This document shows, piece by piece, positions 46,696-57,891 of a stretch of DNA of 64,000 bases; within the stretch, counting starts at the first letter, position 1; every line of letters starts with the position of its first letter. Both the position numbers and the translations under genes were made by a program. Where the stretch lies: contig NC_088655.1 in the NCBI RefSeq assembly GCF_964019385.1, forward strand, positions 20,925,582 through 20,989,581, written 5' to 3'. This DNA comes from Sycon ciliatum. Its lineage: Eukaryota; Porifera; Calcarea; Leucosolenida; Sycettidae. The notes under the pieces were generated by a model, which had not been told where the DNA came from, did no database searches, and was given only the letters and a program-made list of their open reading frames with translations.

Positions 46696-47274
46696 CTAGC
46701 GATAGCGAGCAGGGGGCTGCAGAGAACCACGGGGACGTAATGAATGACCACCAACCAGATGATCAGATGGGGGGGAAATGTCCAAGCAAACCCAACCATC
46801 ATCATCACCATCATCACGAGGACCATCAACGCGAACATCGCCAACATCAGGCGGGGGCACTAGAGGAACACACGGCACATCAGGAACAACCAAACCAACA
46901 TCACGCTTCAAGAGCTCGACATTGACCACCTTTTCCTGACGACGACCTGACTCAGGATGCACACGGCAAATCACAACACTGGCAGGACCAATAACATGTT
47001 TAACTGACCAACCAGAATCGAACGGGGGCTGACGTTTCTGGCGACGATCAGGGTTACGCAATAGAACACGATCACCAACAACATACGGACAAGAAGGCGA
47101 CTCAACAACAGGCGCAGGGGCGTGCTCTGCAACAACCGCCGTCAAATAGTCGTGAACCCGAGCAGCCTTATCACACACACCATCAACCCAAAGAGAGGAC
47201 GAAAGAGTAGATGGTATACCGTCCACAAATAGAGCACGAGGCTCCCAGCCAAACATAGCACGCATGGGAGAAAT
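46696..47274 (-). CDS. Integrase C-terminal part of the Gypsy-like polyprotein (after the stop)
   Basis: The frame continues the main ORF directly after the TAG at 47275-47277 with ISPMRAMFGWEPRAL (the usual S-P-x-x-x-x-F-G-x-x-P-R motif at the end of the integrase core). It then reads YVVGDRVLLRNPDRRQK, a GPY/F-like KHVIGPASVVICRV segment, and an acidic tail with GDDDGWV and RPRGSLQPPARYR. It was one protein with the upstream frame. Readthrough or a recent nonsense mutation separates them. Confidence 0.85.
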   Translation of the reverse strand: MSPMRAMFGWEPRALFVDGIPSTLSSSLWVDGVCDKAARVHDYLTAVVAEHAPAPVVESPSCPYVVGDRVLLRNPDRRQKRQPPFDSGWSVKHVIGPASVVICRVHPESGRRQEKVVNVELLKRDVGLVVPDVPCVPLVPPPDVGDVRVDGPRDDGDDDGWVCLDISPPSDHLVGGHSLRPRGSLQPPARYR

Positions 47275-50200
47275 CTACAATTCACTATGCGGACGAGTAC
47301 GGTAGAAGAAGAGGAGAATCTCTAGCTCGGCTAGCCAATCGGCAGCAGTATCCAACACCTTGCGAATAAGAGTGAGAATAGTACGATTGAATCTCTCGGC
47401 GCCACCCTGTGACTGAGGGTGACGGACCGCACCAGTACGAACGCAAACACCAAACACATCCAACAAAGAAGACACAATAGCATTGCGGAACTCATGACCA
47501 TTGTCGCAACGCACCACACGCGGCGGACCAAACTTCAAACAGAGACGCAGAAATTCCTCTGCAACAGAGCGACCATCATGACGCCGCAAGGGTACCACCT
47601 CGACCCAACGGGAAAACATATCGACAACCACTAACACACAATGGTACTGACCGGTCTGGTTGACACCGAGCTCCAGTGTATCGATCTGGACAATGTCCCA
47701 CGGCTTGACAGGAACGTCATTCTGAACAGCAGGAGCTGGTGGACCACTGCGGGGATTGGCAGCCTGGCAGGCCTGACAATTACGCACATAGGCCTGGCAT
47801 AGCGAAGACATACCTGGAAAGAAACAAGACTGACACAGAGAACGCCACATAGTTTCCCAATTGCCATGACCTGTATTGGCATGAGCAGCAGTAATCAAAG
47901 CGGGAACGGTGGATTGCGGTGCAACAGGAACCAGTACCTCACCGTCGACGGGGTCACGCCAAGTGCGACACAATAGACCATCAATAACACACAACTGCTT
48001 ACGAAACTTGCAGAACGACGGATCAGAAACAGAGACGTCACGAGACAAATCGCGAATAACGCTCTGGATAGCATCATCAGTAGCTTGACCAGACTTCAAC
48101 ACGTCAAACTCCAATGGATGTGAAAGTGTAGAAGAGGGGGCAGAAGCAGCGACATCAGCAGAAGAACACAACTTCTTAGCATGAGCAACCCACGGCTGCG
48201 GAACACGAGTCAGTACATCAGCATGATTCTCAGAACTTGGCACCCATTCCACTGTGACCGAAATACCGGATGCCTCAATCAAATCTGTAAAGATCTGCAG
48301 ACGACGTTGAACCAAGACATGTTGCAAACCACTAACTCGCACCCGTTCAGTATTGCGCAACACAGCCTGGAGCCAACCAAAGACAGTCTTAGAGTCTGTC
48401 TTGAGCACAACAGAAGAGACATTCCAATCAATAGCCAGCTCGAGGCCTTTCAAGGCAGCATTCAACTCAGCAAGATTGATATGACGCCGGTCGTCCTTTT
48501 GCCGGAGCCAAGAACGATCTTCCAGGACAGAACCATCACACTCCAAAACAACACCAATAGCAACATCAGAGGCATCGCAATGAACAACAAAACCAGAACC
48601 AGTAGAGGAAGAATGCCACGTACCATGAGCAGGATCCTCTCGCACACAGCGATCGGACAGTTCCTGGAGGAACCGCTGTACTTCAGGAGAGACAGGCTTA
48701 TCCCATGCGGACTGGCCAGACACGAGGCGCTTCAAGAAGCTGCAGGCCGGACGAAGCCAACAGCAGACGGGATAATGGCTGAGCGCCCGACCGCACCAAC
48801 TGAAGAGTTCCCGCTTCGTAGTCGTGGGTGGAACAGACAGATCAACACCCTGACGACGGGTCCACAAGACTTCACCCGTGGCGCTAGAATGGAGCTGCAA
48901 GCCCAGAACACGGGCATCAGGCAATGGCTCTGCAGGCTTGGTCTCAAAACCAAACGCAGCAAGCTGAGAGGACACTTCGGCAGCACGGTCACGCGGCACG
49001 TGGATATCATCCACGTAGTTGTCGGCATCGACCACGTCACGCAAGACCCACTTCACTATGATGTCTAGGAACTTGGGGGCAATGGATAGACCGAACGCCA
49101 TCCGTTCCATCACGTAACGCTGGCCGTCGACGAGGACAACCTGGTATGGCAGCAATGATGGTGCGACATGGACCTGTAAGTAGGCCTTGCGAATGTCCAG
49201 GAGAACGTACTCAGATGCAGGTCCAGCCTGCCGCCACTTCCGTAATTTCTCACCACAGGCAGGTGCTTCTGAGCCAGGATGTGAGATGATGCAGGCATTC
49301 AGCCTGCGATAGTCCAAGCAAGGGCGAACTGGAGTGGACGACTTGTGCTCCTGGACTTGAGCAAGGAAAGGCAGCACACACTTGGGCTGGCCATGTTGGT
49401 CCACATCATACGGCTGCAGCCAGCCGTTGTCAATCCAAGTCCGGACCTCCTGCTGGAACAGGGTCTCCTGCTCATCAGTCAGTTTCGAGCGAGAGTACTC
49501 GCCTATGCCACAGCCAACGGGCGACTGAGGCTCGCTCCCACTTTGCCATTTCCAGGTCAGCTCCCATCTCTTACGAGCAGCGTCCCAGCACACTTGGCCA
49601 TCATCCGTTGCTAGGGTGACATTACCCTCGTCATCTCTGGTAACTGTCACATGCCCATATGGATGGTCATGGGTCGACCTCTCGGGTGGAGCTGCAACTG
49701 GGTCAATGGTCTGCGGTTTCGTGCCAAACGTCACACCAGTGAGCACGCCATGATCATACTGGACGTCAACACCGCCCAGTGCGGAAATCAGTTCCAGGCC
49801 AATGACCAGATCTGAGCCAACGGCATGCAAATCAGGGACGACGAGAAACCGACTCGTAGTGCATGGCAGATAAACAGCATCATCGAGTCTGGACACCTGT
49901 AGCGAAACTTCACCCTGGATAGGCACACTGTTGCCGTCAATAGCCGAAATTGCCAGTTCGGACGGACGAACATCCACATTCAGGGCCTCCACCAGCTGCC
50001 GGCTCACCAGGTTGCGGCTGGCGCCGGTGTCCACGACTGCCTTAGGGCGAGCAGACTGTTCTCCCACAGCAATATCCACATGGAGACGCGGCAAAGAGCA
50101 TGCATTCGCATCAGGCACACAGAGGCATGGATCAGGCGTGCGCTCAGGTGCTGCGGCCTGCACTTCAGACTCCTTTGCACGCCAGGACGTGTCAGACTGC

Positions 50201-50954
50201 TGGCGGGACTGGCGCCACTTCTTGTACTCCGGACAGTTTGGCTTCACGTGACCTGTCTCATCGCAGAAGAAACAGGTCAAAGCTGGCCGCCCACCACCAT
50301 TGCCATGACTTCTGCTGCTGCCAGAACTCCGGTTTGCGGGACAATTGCGGGAAATATGTCCAGCCTGATTACAACGAAAACATAAAACATTCCGGCTGCG
50401 TTGGGAGCTAGCAGCCGCAGCGCCAACCGGCTCTTTCGGACGAGATGTACCCTCCGCGCTCCGCAAGCGACGGACATACTCAATACAGTCAGATACAGAC
50501 TCCATGGAACAATTTATTCGCAACTGGCGTTGAAACTCCCAGGGCAAACCAGCAACGAACTGCTCGATGACTACACGGTCTTTGCCGTCACTCGCGACTT
50601 TCTGGCCAGCACCAACTAGCAGTTTCTTCAAGTCTGCAGCGTACCCCTCGACGCTCTCATCGGTCCGCAACGTGCGGGCACGAAATTTCTGGAAAGACGC
50701 AGCAGGCGTCGTACTGAATGCACTTTTCAAAGTTGCTTTCACCGCATCCGGGTCAGCTTTGTCGGTTGACGAAAGCTCGTCCCACACCAGGTAGGCCTCG
50801 TTCTCCAGAAACAACGGTAAATTGTTCATCTTGTCTGTGCTCGAACTCCACTGCTGGAGGTTCGCTAATACTAAAAACTTAGACCAGAAGGCCTCGAAAT
50901 CATCGCCACTACCACGATAGGGTTTCACAAACGCCTCGATACGCCTGGACATTC
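47275..50954 (-). CDS. Gag-Pol polyprotein of the Ty3/Gypsy-like element
   Basis: Start chosen at the ATG at 50952-50954 (MSRRIEAFVKPYRGSGDD), just after the primer-binding site; a GTG two codons upstream is ignored. Order: a gag capsid-like region (residues about 1-165), two CCHC zinc knuckles (CFRCNQAGHISRNC and CFFCDETGHVKPNC, about 190-240), aspartic protease with VDTGAS (about 307), and reverse transcriptase with RPCLDYRRLN and the catalytic YVDD (about 648). RNase H follows with HCDASDVAIG and LAELNAALKG, then an integrase with an HHCC-like N-terminus (GHGNWETMW...CQAC), D of QIDTLE, D of CDNGHEF, and GGAERFNRT. Protease-RT-RNase H-integrase order fits Ty3/Gypsy; BEL/Pao shares this order and is the alternative. 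A single TAG ends the frame inside the integrase. Confidence 0.9.
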
Positions 50955-50976
50955 TCACAGGGTTTCGGTACCACTT

Positions 50977-51622
50977 TGTTATCTAAACCTTCCCAGGCAC
51001 TCAGTCATGCACCCCGTGCACACCGTCACACAAAAGATCACAGCCTTTTCAGATAAGGAACAAATTATGCATGGTTGAAAGGAGAGAGAAAATGAGAGAG
51101 ACGCGAGAGAGAACTGGCTGCGCCAAGAAGAGCGAATGCAAAACCGCTGTCCCTGGCAAAACGTGCGCGTACAAGTGCAGCACAAACGAGACCAGCGTAC
51201 TACACGCAACAAATAAGGGTAGCGGGACGCAACCTAAAACGATACCAGTCTTCCCAGAAAGGTGCGCTGCTGCGCACAGCCCGCGTATCCATGGAAAACA
51301 TGGTGCAAAACAAATGCAGAAATGCAGAAGCAAAATAAATAAATCAGAAATTCGAACGACAAACAGTAGTGAGCAGGACGAAGACAGAAAGATCAAAGTT
51401 GAGGAAAGAAAAGTGTTTGATCTGTCAGTGGGTGCTTGCACCCGATACGGGGTGACAGTAAACCCTGTCAGATAGTGACACATCGTAGAGTTATTCTGCA
51501 GAGGGACTTCACTGAGCAAGAATATAACAAACCACGTAAGTAACTCCAGCAAATCGTGAATAATAATTGTAAATGCATACACAATGTTATCATAAGTATT
51601 CGAACACCATAGTTCCCTTTCA
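50977..51622 (-). repeat. 5' LTR of the Ty3/Gypsy-like element
   Basis: 646 bp, TG...CA ends, the partner of 45981-46630. As the element is on the - strand, this LTR carries the promoter. Confidence 0.92.
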
Positions 51623-53500
51623 AGGCAGTGTTCCAGTAATGGGGAACAGAACTTCGAGTGGCGAGTGAGGTATACACACACACACGTGCGTGCGCGGGCA
51701 CACACTAAAGTATTCAGAAATAGAATCGACATTGTAGTACTCATTGGTTGGGGAATGAAAGGAAAATAAAACATTGCTGTAGGTTATTGTTGTAAGGACA
51801 CTGGGAGAACAACAGAAAGGTAAGCAACTTGCTTTGAAGCAAAGAAAGTTATTATTCCACGGATCTCAGAAGGAAGGAACGTTCCAGAATGCTGCACTGG
51901 CAACAGGCGGCCTGCATGTGCGCGGCCCCTGCAGTCGGTCCAGCTGCCGGCCTTGCAGTGCTGAAAAGAATGTGCAGTACAGCATGTCACATAGTATCGC
52001 AGCCTGGACAAATAGGCGCTGGGAAGGCCTAGTTATGTGCTCACCTACACCACGATGCACCAATCTTCTGAGCTACTTTGGCAACAACTTTGTCCACTTG
52101 AGACTCCCATGGGCTGAGCCAGTTGTTAAGGGCTGCACCAAGGTGGACGGCAATGACCGCTGATGGCAAAGCAATCCATGACACACAGTCACTAGGGCAT
52201 CGTCAACATGGCGCTGAGGCTGGATCGATAAAATCAACCTTTAGGCTGCCGCGGGGTTGACAAGGAGGCCGCTGTCTCGAAGCTTCTTGCAAAAGACATC
52301 ATTCTATGCTATTGTCATGTTCTTACTCCTTAGAACTGCTGAGACCGTTTCATAGTGGGAACACTTCATCTGTGCCTGTTTAGCCATAGCTGTCTTACAT
52401 GTGCTGTAATGCCGCCTATATTGGCTCGGCGTGCACTTTTGAGCTCGTCCACTACGTTCCGTTTCGTACACTTCTGTAGTAACGCAATAAAGATTCTCAT
52501 TGACACTCCTTTACACGGCCAGCGTATGTGGATATTAGTCTGTAGGTGGCTGCAATTTGGGTTTTTGTCTTTCGCCGTTCACTATTTTACCAAAATATTC
52601 CAATATTCTGCATTTGTCGGATGTGTGCACTGGTGTCCAGACGAGTTGCTTGGCATAACTCGCAGACAGGAATGCATACACGACCAGGGTGTAGCTGAGT
52701 GGCATTATTGCACCGTCCTGATGTGTTCATTTTGAGTGCTACATGTTTCCAGCTGTCCTCCATAGACATGTAAATAGCGAGAAAAACAGAGGTTAGAAAA
52801 TTGGTCGGTGTGGTGTTATTTGGTCTTGGACACCGGCGAGAGACCACATACTAAAAGACTAAGGCTTGTTCTTCTGGATGTTGTAGTGGGTGTTACTACG
52901 CGTGCCTGGAACACTTGACGGCACTAACCTAAAGTCCTGCGTAAAGAAAAATTCAAATTTCGACAGTCGGAGAAGACGTGATGCTGCATGGGACAGAAGC
53001 ACCCCGCGAGAAAACGTTCGAAACTGAGGATAGAAGTTTGCCTTATCCGGCGATGGACGGCGTGTCAGGTCTGAACTCGAACGAAAAAGGGCCTTGTAAG
53101 GCCCACCTTGCAATGACTAGAAACTAACAATTCTCAAGAAATAGCTCAAAAAGTTCAAAGTCCACTGACTCTGGAAAATAAAAAACACGGATAGAGTGCG
53201 ATATTTTGAATCTGGCGCACGGACTGTTATGTCCACTTGCAAGTACAAAAAGGCACAATTTTCCGAACTTTTGGGCTCCATAAGTACAACAAAGTGAATA
53301 TGTATCCCCGCGTGCCAAAGCATAATAATTACGGGGATTTTGCGAGCATAATGCGAGAATCCATGAAAGCATAATTCCATGATTTCGCGAGCATAATCCG
53401 CCGGAGCCTACTACATACTACTGTAGAACTGTGGTAGAATCATGATGACTGTAGTTATGCTCCTACCTCCGAAAGGATGCCAAATTATGCTCCAAATTTT
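51623..53500. other. No firm gene; possible short - strand exon
   Basis: On the - strand, after TTTGCCATCAG (about 52164), a frame reads VIAVHLGAALNNWLSPWESQ and VDKVVAKVAQKIGASWC and reaches GTGAGC at about 52045, so it could be one exon of an unknown gene. No family is recognised. GGATTATGC-type MITE ends lie near 53380-53410. The rest shows nothing that I can name. Confidence 0.25.
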
Positions 53501-53611
53501 TGTAATGGGTAGCCGAGTGGTAGGCGCGGTGAGATCAACAAGAATTACTTTTATTCTACTTTCAGGTACACACCTGAGATATAATGATTAGTGAAAGAAG
53601 AAGCGGCAAAA
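53501..53611 (-). repeat. LTR of the ubiquitin-bearing element, split part A
   Basis: TGTAATGGGTAGCCGAG to GAAGCGGCAAAA, identical to 58360-58470. The LTR is broken here by the 53612-56995 insertion and resumes at 56998. Confidence 0.88.
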
Positions 53612-54199
53612 CGAGAGAGCTTGGAAGCTCAGGGCCCTGCGCTATGCTTTGTTGCCTAGCTCATCGTGCATGTTGTTAGAACTGGTGGAAATGCTTTTTC
53701 CTTTGATTAGCTTCATCATTGTATTGCCAAAACGTTTCAATGAGATACTGAAGTAACGTCTTCTGCATAGCTTCGGGACCGGCGCTGACTCTGCCGATCA
53801 CGGGCGTTCTGCAGTCGATGACGTTTCCTGGGACCGGCGCTTACTCTGCCGATCACGGGCGTTTATCTTCTTATTATTATTATACTGGCGGCAACCAACA
53901 TCCATTCTGATTGCATTTACTCGTCTCCCTACTTCGTATTTCTTTCCAGAAAATCTCCCCATACAGCAGGGAGTCGTTACATAATATGACTCCCTGCTCT
54001 ACATCTACATGACTGTATAATTATACGTTATAGTTATTATGCTATCCGCCTACATGCGATTCCCGGGCAGGTCGACAGGCGGCCCAGCCAGCCTGCTAAT
54101 GGAATCTCGGCCTCGCACACAAATCCACACAAAATGTTACTGCACTGAATGCATTCCCCCGATACACTTCGCATATATACTAATGTCTTATTCTCTTGA

Positions 54200-54400
54200 T
54201 GGTACCGTACTCTTGATGGTACGGGACAGGTACGGGATAGCGCCAGGTATGTCGATGGCACAAACACACAAAAATATTGTGGCCAGCTGTCTTTGCTGGT
54301 ACGGTACAGTACGGGACAGATACGGGACAGCGCCAGGCGTGACACAAACAAACAAACAAACAAACAAACAAACAAACAAACAAACAAACACCAAATTAAA
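54200..54400 (+). repeat. Imperfect tandem repeats and (CAAA)n
   Basis: Two copies of a TACGGGACAG(G/A)TACGGGA(T/C)AGCG-type unit, each with GCCAGG (54225-54250, 54310-54340), followed by about ten CAAA units (54345-54390). Confidence 0.8.
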
Positions 54401-54411
54401 GCTTTTTTTCA

Positions 54412-56769
54412 ATGCTTGGGCTCCAACAACTAGTGAGTTTCCCAACATACACTTCATCAGCGGGTGCCAACTCATGTCTTGACTTGTTGGTAACCAACAA
54501 ACCCCAACATGTCCTCTCAGTCGACCACGCAGCTCCTCTTGGCACATCTGATCATCTGCAGGTTGTTTGTACGCTCAACTATGCATCGTGCTCGACACCA
54601 CAAGCGACTGCTAAATCGTCCCTCCATCCCCAGGCTCAGTACAGGTATAAACAAGTGCCTACCCATGTCTGGCAGGTTGTGAATGAAGACTTGTCTAGGT
54701 TGGACTGGTCATTACTTCATCGGCATTCTGATGTTGATGATGCCATTGTCCTGTTTGATGCTTTACTACAGTCAGCATTCCATCGTCATCTGTTGCCTTA
54801 CAAAGTTATTCCGCGGACAGGAGACTACATTAGGCCTCATCCTACTATGCGGGATGCATCCCGACCCTGGATCACTCCGGACCTCAAGTGTGCTGTGAAA
54901 CTGAAGCGAGATTTGTATAGCATTTATAGGAAGTATCCAACCAGTGAAAACTTCATTGCCTTTAAGCGCAAGCGTAACGAAGTGAAATGTTTGTCACGTA
55001 CCCTCCATCGTCAGTATGTACGGTCGGTTCATGCCACCCTGTCTTCCCATGATCGCCCTAGTCTCCATCAATTTCTCCGCCATCTCCGTAAGAACTGTAG
55101 TCGGGAGCCGATCCGATCAATGACAGCTTCAGACGGCACGGTAGCAACAGATCCCGCAGATATAGCAGACATATTGAACACGCAGTTTACGTCGTTTGGA
55201 CTTCCTGACGACCCTACGTGGCCTATACCACCACTCACCCCTTCACCCCCAATACCTGCGTCCCTCCTATCATTGTCGACTGGTACAGCCCAAGTGAGGA
55301 AATATCTCCGTTATCTGAAAACTGGCAAGTCCCCTGGTCAAGACGGAATTACCAACGAAGTTTGGAGAGCTCTTGCTCCGTCTGTTGCCTATCCTGTGTC
55401 AATTATCTTGAATATGTCATTTCGTGAAGGGAAATTCCCAGCCATGTGGAAAACTGCGGTAGTCGTGGCCACCTACAAAAATAGAGGACCACGCACCACC
55501 CCCAGCAACTATCGCCCTATCTCATTGCTCTCTACTTTATCAAAAGTGTGCGAACGTGTTGTATATGACATCATTTATGATCATGTTCGCATTTCACTTT
55601 CGCCAGCACAGTCGGGCTTTTGTCGGGGTGACTCCACCAGGTACCAGGTTACCCGCCTCGTGCAAGACATCCACACCGCCCGGAACGCCCATAACCATGT
55701 TGGTTTAGTTTTCTTCGATCTCGCAAAGGCCTTCGACACTGTTTGGCACAGGGGTCTCTTAGCTAAGCTGCGAACAGTATATCGCATTGATGGCAAGGCT
55801 ATCGGCTGGCTCTCATCGTATCTCTCTAACCGACATCAGCTTGTACACCTCTCAACTGTGTTATCGGAGCCTTTACCCGTTACTTCTGGAGTCCCCCAGG
55901 GTTCAATACTTGGGCCACTGCTATTTCTCCTGTATATTAATGACCTCCCCGATACTGCCCCTGGTGTCAGCCTTTTCGCTGATGACACAGCTCTGCTTTG
56001 CTCCAATGCTTGCCCTATACGCCTGCACAAAGCCATGCAAGATAGCATTGGGAAAGTTATAACCTGGATGCATGATTGGAAGTTGCAGCCAAACGTTGAT
56101 AAAACGGCAGCTATGTACATTTCCCCCTCTCCCCCTTCCCTGCCACTTTGTTTTCCTTCTTCAAGTGTTGCTATTCGCATTGTTGAAGAGCATAAGCATC
56201 TTGGCGTTATTATTGACTCTAAATTGTCGTGGTCACCCCATGTGCAGTATGTCTGCAAGCGCACAAGCTCCATCCTTGGGGCTCTTCAAGCCCACTGTAG
56301 ACATCTTCCTCTTTCTTGCAAACGCTTGTTTTATCGTTGCTATATATTGCCCTTACTTGACTACTGTGATACTGCTTGGTGTGGCATAACTACTACTGTA
56401 TTGAACAAGCTAGAAACCCATAACCGCATGCTCCTTAAAATCCTATTTAGCAAAGACCGTCGCTTTCCCTCCGCTAGTCTTTACGAAATTGCCAAGATCA
56501 GTCCCCTTTCCACTCGACATAAGTACCACCTCTGTGTTCTCATACATAAAATATTACTAAATAAAATACCCTTGCATATGCAGGCTTATAATTGGTTCTC
56601 CGAAACACGGAACACCCGGAACTCACTCAGTCTCCCACGCGCTGCCTCCACCCTATTCACTAGATCCCCGATCTTTGCTGGCTATGTGTTTTGGGCAACA
56701 TTACCAACGCAGGCCAAGACCAGCACGTCGATGGATAATTTTGTTGCTAAAATCTCTGCTCAATTATAG
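54412..56769 (+). CDS. CR1/Jockey-group retrotransposon ORF2, 5'-truncated
   Basis: 785 open codons, but the start is not natural. Residues 1-55 are the end of an endonuclease/exonuclease/phosphatase domain (SFPTYTSSAGANSCLDLLVT and GTSDHLQV, with the D and H of the active site). Reverse transcriptase follows: SPGQDGITNEVW (about 310), NYRPISLLSTLSKVCERV, SGFCRGDSTR, FFDLAKAFDTVWHRGL, SGVPQGSILGPLLFLLYIND, the catalytic FADD (about 522), HLGVIID, then a C-terminal region with LDYCDTAWCG. All motifs are intact and no stop interrupts it, so the copy is young but truncated at the (CAAA)n tract. It cannot move without an intact 5' end. Confidence 0.9.
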   Translation: MLGLQQLVSFPTYTSSAGANSCLDLLVTNKPQHVLSVDHAAPLGTSDHLQVVCTLNYASCSTPQATAKSSLHPQAQYRYKQVPTHVWQVVNEDLSRLDWSLLHRHSDVDDAIVLFDALLQSAFHRHLLPYKVIPRTGDYIRPHPTMRDASRPWITPDLKCAVKLKRDLYSIYRKYPTSENFIAFKRKRNEVKCLSRTLHRQYVRSVHATLSSHDRPSLHQFLRHLRKNCSREPIRSMTASDGTVATDPADIADILNTQFTSFGLPDDPTWPIPPLTPSPPIPASLLSLSTGTAQVRKYLRYLKTGKSPGQDGITNEVWRALAPSVAYPVSIILNMSFREGKFPAMWKTAVVVATYKNRGPRTTPSNYRPISLLSTLSKVCERVVYDIIYDHVRISLSPAQSGFCRGDSTRYQVTRLVQDIHTARNAHNHVGLVFFDLAKAFDTVWHRGLLAKLRTVYRIDGKAIGWLSSYLSNRHQLVHLSTVLSEPLPVTSGVPQGSILGPLLFLLYINDLPDTAPGVSLFADDTALLCSNACPIRLHKAMQDSIGKVITWMHDWKLQPNVDKTAAMYISPSPPSLPLCFPSSSVAIRIVEEHKHLGVIIDSKLSWSPHVQYVCKRTSSILGALQAHCRHLPLSCKRLFYRCYILPLLDYCDTAWCGITTTVLNKLETHNRMLLKILFSKDRRFPSASLYEIAKISPLSTRHKYHLCVLIHKILLNKIPLHMQAYNWFSETRNTRNSLSLPRAASTLFTRSPIFAGYVFWATLPTQAKTSTSMDNFVAKISAQL

Positions 56770-56997
56770 GTTTCATGTATATCCTGCTGGTTTGTCTCCT
56801 CCTTTGCCTTCTTTGCCTCTTATTTGTATTCTTTTATCTGTTTTACTGCTGTGGTTGGCTTTCACCCTTGTCTCAGTTTTATTGGCCGTCATCATGATGT
56901 GCCATGAGATAATGATATAAATACAAATACAAAGCTGTGTGGACCCTGGCTAGCGCCAGACGTTACTGAAGTAACGTCTTCTGCATAGCTACGGGAA

Positions 56998-57226
56998 TAA
57001 ATAAGATTCAAGATCTCTCCGGTGCTCACCTAGAGGTTGACTACTTTTTCGAGTTATCTTTCGTTGCTATCTAATCTAATCTTCTCTTCATCAAAACAGA
57101 AATGCTCAGCCGCTTTTATGCAGCAGACGCCGTACGCTTACATACGGAGATACACTAAATATACATCAGGCAAAGCTCCGTATTAGTTCCGTACTGCTTC
57201 CGTATTGGTCGGGCAGGGATACTACA
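56998..57226 (-). repeat. LTR of the ubiquitin-bearing element, split part B
   Basis: Matches 58471-58699 with TTTTTCGAG for CTTCTTCGAG and GTCGGGCAGG for GTCAGGCAGG. Confidence 0.88.
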
Positions 57227-57685
57227 CCCTCCCTTCCTACAGATAATCACGCCCTCGTGATTTTCAAAAAATTACTGAAGAGTTACGAAAACAGCGTCAA
57301 CCGGAAGATGGCAAATTATATCGGAAATGATAACGTTTAGAGTAGACAGAATAAATGAACTGATAACAAATCATAAAGTAGAAGCACACCAGGTTCACAC
57401 GATCTCACGGGGTCAAAAGGGGAAAGAACTGTCCTCCAAATAGGACCTGAAAATCCACAGCACTCTTGCTGCACAACGCTGGCACAACCCGCCAGGAACA
57501 TCGCAGTTCAAAAACTGAACTGAATACACTATAACTATAAAGGGCGTTGTCACACACATTGTCCCACGTTAGCTGGGTAAACCGTGGCTCGCCATGATCA
57601 GACGCCTACCAAACTAAACTGGATTCACACACTCGCATAAAGGAAGACTGAAAAGAACAGGGAGACTGAAGGAAGAGAGGAAAGA
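57227..57685 (-). other. Internal non-coding part of the small LTR element
   Basis: It lies between the reading frame and the polypurine tract. No ORF of note. A donor-like AG/GTATGG on the - strand near 57700 follows the frame. Confidence 0.5.
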
Positions 57686-57687
57686 AA

Positions 57688-57891
57688 ATGCCATACCTAG
57701 AATCAGCGTTAGTAACAACGGCGGCGGCTGGAGCTACGGCGGAGGGCAAGCCAGGTTTTATCTTCATCTTGGTTGAGCCGGTCACTCAGAGCGGCTAGCT
57801 CGGCGTCAGACAAATAACCTCCCTCCTCGTCTTGAATCATGGTCTTCACATTGTCGATAGCATCGCTTTGCGCGACGTAAAGAGTGATGGT
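57688..57891 (-). pseudogene. Continuation of the ubiquitin fusion after the stop codon
   Basis: In the same frame after the TAG at 57892-57894, the - strand reads TITLYVAQSDAIDNVKTMIQ, i.e. ubiquitin residues 12-31 with changes. It then leaves ubiquitin at once: DEEGGYLSDAELAALSDRL, a hydrophilic helix-like stretch, ALRRSSSRRRCY and TAA. The tail has dibasic sites and looks like the end of a secreted precursor, not of ubiquitin. If the stop were read through, this would complete a protein of about 190 residues. Confidence 0.6.

Larger units (their letters stand above)
45981..51622 (-). mobile_element. Ty3/Gypsy-like LTR retrotransposon, nearly intact
   Basis: 5642 bp with LTRs at both ends and a gag-pol frame between them. 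The primer-binding site follows the 5' LTR (TGGTACCGAAACCC on the - strand, ending near 50960). The polypurine tract precedes the 3' LTR. Flanks CAGGC (left) and AAGGC (right) may be a 5-bp target duplication with one mismatch. Near-identical LTRs indicate a young insertion. Confidence 0.92.
53612..56995 (+). mobile_element. Insertion in the LTR containing a CR1-like element
   Basis: It interrupts the LTR between GCGGCAAAA and TAAATAAG. Within it a 32-bp direct repeat (TACTGAAGTAACGTCTTCTG..., 53746-53777 and 56964-56995) brackets the CR1-like sequence. Short tandem GGGACCGGCGCT(G/T)ACTCTGC repeats lie at 53777-53860. The CR1-like element ends in an AAATAC repeat near 56920-56935. Confidence 0.7.

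Noticed and set aside
48181-49068. 295-codon + strand ORF
   Set aside because: It lies opposite the Gypsy-like RT/RNase H and shows no domain of its own.
51049-51774. 241-codon - strand ORF across the LTR
   Set aside because: It is mostly LTR sequence, and the matching ORF in the other LTR is broken only by the AAAT difference. No domain is seen.
54039-54482. 147-codon + strand ORF before the CR1-like frame
   Set aside because: It translates the tandem repeats and the CAAA run and has no domain. The CR1-like frame lies in another phase.
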